Assembly: GCA_025774205.1 (NCBI GenBank)
Contig: JALGWK010000274.1
Span: forward strand, 1 to 5,340
DNA: 5,340 nucleotides
DNA from: a bacterium
GTDB taxonomy: Bacteria; Blakebacterota; Blakebacteria; Blakebacterales; Blakebacteraceae
Direction of reading: 5' to 3'
Each line of letters begins with the position of its first letter. Position 1 is the stretch's first letter. The notes beneath the pieces were generated by a model that was given only the letters and a program-made list of their open reading frames with translations, was not told where the DNA came from and did no database searches. Of the stretch, positions 1 to 4,704 are shown piece after piece. The position numbers were made by a program, and so were the translations under genes.

Positions 1-832
1 CGGCGTTCCGGCGCGAGGTCTCGAGCAGTATCTCGACGGCGGTGTCGGGAATGTCGTTGGCGAGGTTGCGCACTTCGATCGGCGCAGAGAAGCCGCGTAT
101 ATCCAGGTTCTCCGAGTGCCAGTCGCGCACCCGGTTGACATATATCTGCGCCAGGATCTGCTCCTCATCACGATAGACCCGGTGGAGTTCCCGGTAGGCA
201 GCCTCCCTGATCCCCGACCGCGAGGAGCGGACATATTTCATCAGGCCATCCCTGGTGCAGATCTTTTTGTCTCCATTCACCTCGATGCTGAATTCCAGCC
301 GGTTCACGAGCATCGAATAGACGGTGAGAAGAGCGCTGATGCCGTTGGAGTCCTTCAGGTTGATGATCTGTTCGCGCTGCTCATCGAGGGTGAAGGGGGT
401 GAACCGGCGGAGGTCCCTCAGGTAGTGACAGTAGTCAGGATGCTCCGCTTCATCGGGCAGCAGCGCCTCAACGGCGGCGTCATCGAGGCTCTTCCACCAG
501 AGGGAGAAGAAGATGATCCGGTTACCGAATCCGGTCAGGGCGTGCCGGAAACGGTTGCGCAAAGTGATCGCGATCGGTGACTGGGTGTCCTCGGAGAAAC
601 GGAGCGAGCCGTAGGCCGAGAGGGCATGCATCTGTTCCATGAGGAGTTCGTACTCCCGGACGATCTCGGGCAGTTCTTCCCGGTCGGGACCACCCTCAAG
701 GACCCTCCGCCGTTCTTCGAAGGCACTCACCGCCGCCTCGAGTTCACCCAGGCGGGCCAGGATGTGATCCTCTTCCTCCGAAGCGAGCAGCTCGGTGAGG
801 TCCCAGATGGTCTGTGTATATCCGGTGCTCAT
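1..832 (-). CDS. pepF: Oligoendopeptidase F-like M3 family metallopeptidase, N-terminal part (runs off left edge)
   Basis: Reading the minus strand from an ATG at 832 gives 277 open residues to the window edge. The family cleaves short peptides in the cytoplasm with a zinc-dependent HEXXH site. That site lies in the C-terminal half, outside this window, so catalytic competence cannot be judged. The N-terminal M3/PepF signature is clear: an early WDL motif (residues 10-12), a charged helical stretch, NRIIFFSLWWKSL near residue 104, then LRDLRRF, EQIINLKDSNG near residues 150-160, and the REAAYRELHRVY helix. The family is about 600 residues, so roughly half is present. The start is supported by AAGGA seven bases upstream. 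An alternative ATG at 840 hits a stop after three codons. The stop codon of the upstream acyl-CoA synthetase (TAA, 843-845) lies just before the start and touches its ribosome binding site, so the two genes are very likely one operon with coupled translation. Assignment to M3/PepF is confident; the substrate is unknown. Confidence 0.88.
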   Translation of the reverse strand, partial: MSTGYTQTIWDLTELLASEEEDHILARLGELEAAVSAFEERRRVLEGGPDREELPEIVREYELLMEQMHALSAYGSLRFSEDTQSPIAITLRNRFRHALTGFGNRIIFFSLWWKSLDDAAVEALLPDEAEHPDYCHYLRDLRRFTPFTLDEQREQIINLKDSNGISALLTVYSMLVNRLEFSIEVNGDKKICTRDGLMKYVRSSRSGIREAAYRELHRVYRDEEQILAQIYVNRVRDWHSENLDIRGFSAPIEVRNLANDIPDTAVEILLETSRRNA

Positions 833-842
833 CGCTTCATCC

Positions 843-2456
843 TTACCTGCCATCGTTGTCTCCGTCAACCGAAGAGCCTGTCCGCATGACAATATCCACG
901 ACCCGGCAGCCGTTCGGTTCCGGCAGACAGATAACCGGATTCATTTCGATCTCGACGATCCGGGGATGATGTTCGGCCAACAGAGCGAGCCTCCCCAGCA
1001 GTTCGACCAGGGCGGGAAGGTCAGCCCCCGCGCCCCTGGCGCTTCCCTCCAGCACCGGCCAGCCCCGCAGCGAGCGGAGCATCCGCTCAACGCCGGCTGG
1101 CCCGATCGGTAGTAGTCCTAACTGTACATCATCGAGTGCCTCAGTGAAATAACCACCGAGTCCAACCATGAGCTGAGTGCCGAGGATCGGATCACGTCCT
1201 GCACTGGCGATGAGTTCTATCCCACCGGTAATCATTTCCTGGACGACGAAACCGTCGAGGATATGTCCGGCTGCCGTGACCGATTCTTCCATGGCCCGGG
1301 CGGCCGGGGCTACCTCCGCCGGACGCAGTCCGGTCACTACCCCGCCCACCTCGGCCTTGTGCATCAGACCGGGCACACTGGCCTTCAGCGCCACCGGACC
1401 CCCGATCCGGTCAGCGGCCGCCGCAGCCTCCTCGGGACCGGTGACCGTCTCGCCGACCGGGAGGGGTATACCGTACGCGGCCAGTATTTCCGAGGCCGGA
1501 TCGTGCGGCATGAGTCCCCCTTCCCCCTGCCCCCCCTCACTGCTGAACCGATCGAGGAGCGCGGCCGTCTTCTCTTTCTGCACCTCGAGATCGGCAAAGG
1601 AACCGTCGGTGAAGGCCCGCACCTCTGAATAGCGGACCAGCGCTGAGAGGGCGCCCACCGCCGGTTCAGGGAAGCGGTAGACCGGCGGGGCTCCCGCCAC
1701 TGTCGTGACCTGGGGATAGAAGGTATCGACTGCCAGAAAGGCGCTCACCACCGGCATCGACCGGGCCACTCCGGTGCTGGATATTGCCTTGAGCACCTCG
1801 AGCGATCCTGAACCGATCGGCGGAGTCACGTTCAGGACGAGGATCATGTCTACCCCGGGATCTTCGGCGACGATCTCCATTGTCCGGCGGTAATCCAGCG
1901 CCGTGGCCGAGGCGATCATGTCCACCGGGTTGCCGACCGCCGCTTCGGGCGGGAGGAGGCCACGCAATTCTTCCTGTATCATCCGGGAGAGGACGGGCAG
2001 ATCGAGGCCGACGTCGGAACAGGCGTCCACCGCCAGGATGGCCGGTCCGCCGGCGTTGGTGATGATGGCCACCCCTCTGCCCTTCGGCAACGGGCACGCC
2101 TCGAAGGCGGCCGCCCAATCGCACATTTCCTGGATCGACGCCGCCCGGAGCACCCCGCTCTGCCGGAAGAGCGCCTCGATGGCGCGTTCGTCGGTGGCCA
2201 GCGCCCCGGTGTGCGAGGAGGCGGCCCGGAGGCCATCATCCGACCTGGCGGCCTTGACCGCGATCACCGGTTTCTCATCTGACAGGCGTCGGGCCGCGTC
2301 CGCGAAAGAGGCCACATTACCGATCGACTCGAGGTAGCAGGTCACCACCCTGGTCAGCGGGTCGGTCTCCCAGAACCTGAGCGCGTCCTCCACTGGAGGA
2401 GAAACCGAGATCGATCCCGGCCGCCAGCCCCAGGATGGCGCATCCCAGCGCGCCAC
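843..2456 (-). CDS. Acyl-CoA synthetase (NDP/ADP-forming), C-terminal part of a frame-disrupted gene
   Basis: This frame carries the larger remainder of an acetate--CoA ligase (ADP-forming) type protein, which converts acyl-CoA + ADP + Pi to acid + CoA + ATP, reversibly. Homology to the family begins only at VEDALRFWETDP (GTG at 2393). The 21 residues before it, from the first possible GTG at 2456, are out-of-frame reading of the N-terminal gene. Visible elements, numbered from 2456, are YLES (41-44), the SSHTGAL loop with the presumed phosphorylated His82, ITNAGGP (132-138) and NPVD (176-179). A Gly-rich linker lies near 305-314, coded over a run of seven C. An ATP-grasp domain follows, with Lys358, His366 in the HK motif, QEMI (406-409), GLGG (432-435) and MNPV (505-508). 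An in-frame TGA lies 9 bases before the GTG, so this part has no independent conserved start. The alpha-like and beta-like domains are fused in one chain. Identity of the family is very sure; whether the product is made is doubtful. See the neighbouring N-terminal part and the joint at 2386-2400. Confidence 0.85.
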   Translation of the reverse strand: MARWDAPSWGWRPGSISVSPPVEDALRFWETDPLTRVVTCYLESIGNVASFADAARRLSDEKPVIAVKAARSDDGLRAASSHTGALATDERAIEALFRQSGVLRAASIQEMCDWAAAFEACPLPKGRGVAIITNAGGPAILAVDACSDVGLDLPVLSRMIQEELRGLLPPEAAVGNPVDMIASATALDYRRTMEIVAEDPGVDMILVLNVTPPIGSGSLEVLKAISSTGVARSMPVVSAFLAVDTFYPQVTTVAGAPPVYRFPEPAVGALSALVRYSEVRAFTDGSFADLEVQKEKTAALLDRFSSEGGQGEGGLMPHDPASEILAAYGIPLPVGETVTGPEEAAAAADRIGGPVALKASVPGLMHKAEVGGVVTGLRPAEVAPAARAMEESVTAAGHILDGFVVQEMITGGIELIASAGRDPILGTQLMVGLGGYFTEALDDVQLGLLPIGPAGVERMLRSLRGWPVLEGSARGAGADLPALVELLGRLALLAEHHPRIVEIEMNPVICLPEPNGCRVVDIVMRTGSSVDGDNDGR

Positions 2457-2952
2457 TCTGACTCACCAGACCGACTCCGCCGGGTATGACCGAGACCGGA
2501 TTGAAGGTGGCGTCGACCGACACTGCCGGATCGGTGTTGAATACCCCCATGCAGTTGGGGCCGAGAAGCCTCAAGCCGCACCTGTCGGCCGTTTCCACGA
2601 GACTCTGTTCGAGCGCGGCTCCCTCTTCACCAGTCTCGCTGAATCCGGCCGAGATCACTGCCACGGCCTTCACCGGCAATTCACCGCACGCCTCCAGCGC
2701 CGGCAGGACGGCATCACGCGGAACCACCAGCACGGCCAGGTCGACCGGTCCGGGGACCTTTTCGATCGAAGGGTACGCCGTAACACCCTGCACCTCGGGC
2801 GACTTCGGGTTGACCGGATAGATGTCACCGCCGAATCCCGACTGGAGCAGGTTGCTGAAGATCTTCCCGCCGAGGGTCTCCGGCCGGGTGGAGGCGCCCA
2901 CCACCATCACCGAGCGGGGTCGGAGGAAGAACGTGAGGTCGGAGTCGTTCAT
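2317..2952 (-). CDS. Acyl-CoA synthetase (NDP/ADP-forming), N-terminal CoA-binding part, frame-disrupted
   Basis: Residues 1-186 match the start of NDP-forming acyl-CoA synthetases. RPRSVMVVGAS opens the Rossmann-like CoA-binding domain. It is followed by GDIYPVNPK, VDLAVLVVP, AVISAGFSE and LLGPNCMGVFN (about residues 137-150), then VSQSGALGCAIL leading into the succinyl-CoA-ligase-like domain. After LGFSS (residue 186) the family pattern stops. The last 25 residues, rich in G, R and D and ending at 2317, are an out-of-frame tail. The proper continuation lies one frame over at 2393. Restoring about 11 residues between the two parts gives a 713-residue protein, near the usual size for the fused form. 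The ATG at 2952 is the first possible start because an in-frame TGA lies eight codons upstream. No good ribosome binding site stands directly before it, but a short leader ORF overlaps it by ATGA. As it stands this part lacks the catalytic histidine loop and the ATP-grasp domain and should be inactive alone. Confidence 0.83.
   Translation of the reverse strand: MNDSDLTFFLRPRSVMVVGASTRPETLGGKIFSNLLQSGFGGDIYPVNPKSPEVQGVTAYPSIEKVPGPVDLAVLVVPRDAVLPALEACGELPVKAVAVISAGFSETGEEGAALEQSLVETADRCGLRLLGPNCMGVFNTDPAVSVDATFNPVSVIPGGVGLVSQSGALGCAILGLAAGIDLGFSSSGGRAQVLGDRPADQGGDLLPRVDR
2386..2400. repeat. Perfect 7-1-7 inverted repeat at the frame break in the acyl-CoA synthetase gene
   Basis: TCCTCCA, one central base, then TGGAGGA form a perfect inverted repeat. 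It sits exactly where the N-terminal frame ends (second TCC, 2397-2395) and the C-terminal frame resumes (GTG, 2393-2391). The single base A (minus strand, 2394) is left between them. Relative to the family, 11 residues including the S-x-G-N motif are missing, which equals 32 missing bases plus the leftover A. The repeat may be a product of the deletion joint or the cause of a polymerase or assembly error there. Confidence 0.7.
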
Positions 2953-2975
2953 GCGCTGCCGTTCTGTGGAACCAT
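2949..2975 (-). CDS. Possible 8-codon leader peptide overlapping the acyl-CoA synthetase start
   Basis: On the minus strand an ATG at 2975 opens a reading frame for MVPQNGSA whose TGA overlaps the synthetase ATG as ATGA. A GGGAG sequence lies four bases upstream of this ATG, a little close but usable. The synthetase ATG itself has no clear ribosome binding site. The arrangement would allow coupled re-initiation onto the synthetase gene. The peptide has no run of one amino acid that would suggest attenuation. It could be a chance arrangement, so confidence is low. Confidence 0.3.
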   Translation of the reverse strand: MVPQNGSA

Positions 2976-2990
2976 GTCACTCCCGTGTGG

Positions 2991-3004
2991 CCGTTACGAA
3001 ACGG
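2991..3004. repeat. Inverted repeat CCGTT-N4-AACGG, possible operator
   Basis: Perfect 5-bp arms flank a 4-base centre (ACGA) within the divergent spacer. It lies downstream of the weak leftward promoter candidate and just before the leader ORF of the synthetase. Position and symmetry are compatible with a regulator site for the leftward unit. Short arms make chance occurrence possible. Confidence 0.3.
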
Positions 3005-3133
3005 TTATCAGGCTATCCATCCCGGTTCCGTTGTGCAAGTCATGGCGCAAACCGATCTCCCAAAGCGTTCATCCCCGGTCAATGCGGTTGACTACCGCCA
3101 CCGGTCTGCAGATGTTTGAGTTCACGCCCTCCC

Positions 3134-3149
3134 CGGCCCTCTCGGGCCG
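3134..3149 (+). promoter_or_regulatory. GC-rich hairpin in the fumarase 5' leader
   Basis: CGGCCC, loop TCTC, GGGCCG form a perfect 6-bp GC stem, ending about 20 bases before the ribosome binding site of fumarase alpha. No T-tract follows, so it is not a typical terminator. If the promoter near 3088-3116 is used, the hairpin would lie in the transcribed leader and could affect stability or translation. Confidence 0.35.
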
Positions 3150-3182
3150 TATCGAACCGCCATCACGCAGGGGAGCATGAGC

Positions 3183-4022
3183 ATGCGCGTCATACCGGCA
3201 GAGCAAATCACCGAAGCATTAAAGGACCTGGCCATCAGCGCCAATTACGACCTGGGAGAGGACGTCCTGGAGGCCCTCCGGAACGGTCGCGAGAACGAGG
3301 GATCGCCCGTCGGCAGGGAGATCCTCGATCAGCTGATCGAGAATGCCGAGATCGCCGCGAAGGAGCGGGTTCCGATGTGCCAGGACACTGGCTACGCCGC
3401 GGTCTTCGTCGAGATCGGTCACGAGGTTTTCATTGAAGGAGATCTCAATGCCGCCGTCGACGAGGGGGTGCGCCAGGGGTATGAAGAGGGGTACCTGAGG
3501 AAGTCGATCGTCGGTGACCCGCTCAGGCGGCAGAACACCGGCGACAACACCCCCGCGGCGCTGGCGATCGATTTCGTCCCGGGCGACCAGGTCAAGGTTA
3601 CCATCGCCCCGAAGGGGGGTGGCAGCGAGAACATGAGCATGGCCCGGCAGTACGCGCCGGCCGTCGGCCGCCAGGGTGTGATCGACTTCGTGGTGAACCG
3701 GGTGAAGGAATCGGGATCGAATCCCTGCCCCCCCGTCGTGGTCGGCGTGGGCATCGGCGGGACCTTCGATCTCTGCGCCCGCCTGGCCAAGAAGTCCCTG
3801 CTCAGGGATCTCGGGGTGAGGCACCCCGATCCTTTCTATGCCGAGCTGGAACTGGAACTCCTGGAAGAGGTGAACAAACTGGGGATCGGCCCGATGGGAC
3901 TCGGCGGAAACGTGACCGCCCTCGATGTCCACGTGGAATACTATCCCTGTCATATCGCCAGCCTGCCGGTCGCGGTGAACATGCAGTGCCATGCCGCCCG
4001 GCATAAAACAGCCGTACTGTAG
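3183..4022 (+). CDS. Class I fumarate hydratase, alpha (N-terminal domain) subunit
   Basis: This is the iron-sulfur subunit of a two-part class I hydro-lyase that interconverts fumarate and malate in the cytoplasm. The ATG at 3183 is preferred because GGGGAG ends seven bases before it and MRVIPAEQI fits the usual family start. The in-frame ATG at 3177 would be only one base from that site. With this start the protein has 279 residues. Motifs in order are MCQDTGY (Cys66 and the Asp two residues on, a catalytic residue in the family), KGGGSEN (144-150), NPCPP (Cys182), GIGGTFD, GLGGNVTALDV, and HIASLPVAVNMQCHAARH (Cys269). The three cysteines are the expected [4Fe-4S] ligands. The catalytic partner is the beta subunit encoded next. 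Single-chain fumarases carry both domains, so the split form seen here resembles archaeal and many anaerobic bacterial enzymes. L-tartrate dehydratase TtdA is a close relative and cannot be excluded. Family assignment is very sure. Confidence 0.95.
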   Translation: MRVIPAEQITEALKDLAISANYDLGEDVLEALRNGRENEGSPVGREILDQLIENAEIAAKERVPMCQDTGYAAVFVEIGHEVFIEGDLNAAVDEGVRQGYEEGYLRKSIVGDPLRRQNTGDNTPAALAIDFVPGDQVKVTIAPKGGGSENMSMARQYAPAVGRQGVIDFVVNRVKESGSNPCPPVVVGVGIGGTFDLCARLAKKSLLRDLGVRHPDPFYAELELELLEEVNKLGIGPMGLGGNVTALDVHVEYYPCHIASLPVAVNMQCHAARHKTAVL

Positions 4023-4046
4023 GACGGCAAAACGGCCGTCATCTAA
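4005..4046 (+). repeat. Degenerate 24-bp-spaced direct repeat duplicating the C-terminal codons and stop of fumarase alpha
   Basis: The last codons of fumarase alpha, KTAVL then TAG (4005-4022), recur exactly eight codons downstream in the same frame as KTAVI then TAA (4029-4046). Thirteen of the 18 bases match. Most differences are at third positions: ACA/ACG, GTA/GTC and TAG/TAA, with CTG/ATC conservative. If TAG were bypassed the protein would gain only nine residues (a stop-position residue plus DGKTAVI). The natural end agrees with the family, so the first stop is probably used. Confidence 0.5.
4023..4040 (+). promoter_or_regulatory. Small hairpin between fumarase alpha and beta
   Basis: GACGGC, loop AAAACG, GCCGTC form a perfect 6-bp stem just after the alpha stop. 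The left arm could instead pair with GCCGT at 4011-4015 inside the gene end, giving two mutually exclusive folds. There is no T-tract, so complete termination is unlikely. It may tune the alpha/beta ratio or have no role. Confidence 0.3.
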
Positions 4047-4070
4047 CAGGGCACCAGGAGGAGAGAACCG

Positions 4071-4628
4071 ATGTCAGACCGCAAGAAGATCCAGCTGCCT
4101 CTGACCCCCGAGGATGTCGAGAGCCTCAAGGCGGGCGACCGCGTCCTGTTGAGCGGACCGCTCTTCGTCGGCCGCGATCAGGCCCACAAGAGGCTGGTCG
4201 ACCTGGTCGAAGAAGGCGGCGAACTCCCCTTCGATATCGAGGGTGAGACCATCTATTTCGCCGGGCCCTCCCCGGCCAAGCCGGGACAGGTGATCGGTTC
4301 CTGCGGACCGACCACCTCCTACCGGATGGACCCATACAGCCCGACCCTGATCGCTCTCGGTCTGCGCGGGATGATCGGCAAGGGCGCCCGGGGTGAGGCG
4401 GTAGTGGATGCGATGAAGGAACACGGCGCCGTCTACTTCACTGCCGTCGGAGGGGCCGCCGCCCTCATCGCGCGTACGGTTATCTCGATGGAGGTCGTCG
4501 CGTATGAGGATCTCGGACCGGAGGCGCTTCGACGCCTGGAAGTGGCAGATTTTCCCGCCATCGTGGCGCAGGACGCTCACGGCGGGAACCAGTACGATGA
4601 AGGTCTGAAAGAGTACGCCCGCTCCTGA
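4071..4628 (+). CDS. Class I fumarate hydratase, beta (C-terminal domain) subunit
   Basis: This 185-residue protein is the second half of the class I fumarase and contributes substrate-binding residues to the active site formed with alpha. Visible motifs are GDRVLLSG (22-29), GRDQAHKRL (34-42, usually ARD-x-AHKR, so Gly replaces the common Ala), YFAGPSPAKPGQVIGSCGPTTSYRMD (62-87 as positions, with GPTT and Arg85), MIGKG (101-105, Lys104), YFTAVGGAAAL and EDLGPEALRRLEV. From what is known of the Leishmania class I fumarase, the arginine of the RD motif, the first Thr of GPTT, the following Arg and the Lys of GKG line the active site. All have counterparts here. The start has a strong AGGAGGAG ribosome binding site about eight bases upstream. 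It follows alpha by 48 bp on the same strand and is surely co-transcribed with it. A tartrate dehydratase TtdB role is the main alternative. Confidence 0.94.
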   Translation: MSDRKKIQLPLTPEDVESLKAGDRVLLSGPLFVGRDQAHKRLVDLVEEGGELPFDIEGETIYFAGPSPAKPGQVIGSCGPTTSYRMDPYSPTLIALGLRGMIGKGARGEAVVDAMKEHGAVYFTAVGGAAALIARTVISMEVVAYEDLGPEALRRLEVADFPAIVAQDAHGGNQYDEGLKEYARS

Positions 4629-4704
4629 CATATGGTCGGGAAGCGGGCCATAGACCTGCTCCTGCCCCGAATCGATCACACCTGACAGATCAGGGGATCA
4701 GATC
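4629..4704 (+). promoter_or_regulatory. Spacer with two hairpins before the S46 peptidase; second covers its ribosome binding site
   Basis: A hairpin at 4631-4652 (TATGGTC with GGCCATA-like pairing, one G-T wobble) has no T-tract, so it is at best a weak terminator. A second perfect inverted repeat, CCTGA-CAGA-TCAGG at 4681-4694, overlaps the start of the AGGGGA ribosome binding site (4692-4697) for the next gene. I see no convincing promoter in the 76 bp, so the peptidase may be read through from the fumarase unit. Confidence 0.35.

Larger units (their letters stand above)
2953..3182. promoter_or_regulatory. Divergent intergenic control region
   Basis: This 230-bp spacer separates genes read in opposite directions and must hold promoters for both units. 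The rightward candidate is TTGACT (3088-3093), 17 bases, then GATGTT (3111-3116); the -35 is good but the -10 matches only 3 of 6. The leftward candidate, read on the minus strand, is TTGCAC (3038-3033), 17 bases, then TAGCCT (3015-3010), and is weak at both boxes. Other visible structure is an inverted repeat at 2991-3004 and a GC hairpin at 3134-3149. I see no riboswitch-like fold or RNA gene. That promoters lie here is safe from gene orientation; the exact boxes are guesses. Confidence 0.4.

Noticed and set aside
116-889. Plus-strand open frames across the left end
   Set aside because: The minus strand gives one uninterrupted M3/PepF protein over the same bases with a good start; the plus-strand products match nothing I know.
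1530-1536. Run of seven C as a second frame error
   Set aside because: The same frame carries family motifs on both sides of the run, and it codes a Gly-rich linker where such composition is expected.
1177-2337. Plus-strand open frames opposite the acyl-CoA synthetase
   Set aside because: Ser/Pro/Arg-rich translations typical of reverse reading of a GC-rich gene; the minus strand carries the conserved family motifs.
2386-2400. Programmed ribosomal frameshift in the synthetase
   Set aside because: No slippery heptamer is visible, and a shift would not restore the roughly 11 missing residues with the S-x-G-N motif.
2317-2456. The synthetase parts as genuine separate alpha and beta subunits
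   Set aside because: In split enzymes the break lies between the succinyl-ligase-like and ATP-grasp domains (here near 1520), not inside the ligase domain before the catalytic histidine loop.
3219-4004. Long open frame antisense to fumarase alpha (261 codons)
   Set aside because: It mirrors the codon bias of the clearly homologous plus-strand gene, has no recognisable family and leaves no room for an independent promoter.
4631-4652. Rho-independent terminator after fumarase beta
   Set aside because: The stem is short with a wobble and a large loop, and no T-tract follows.
4074-4679. Long open frame antisense to fumarase beta (201 codons)
   Set aside because: The plus strand encodes all conserved fumarase beta motifs; the antisense product shows no domain and is a by-product of high GC.
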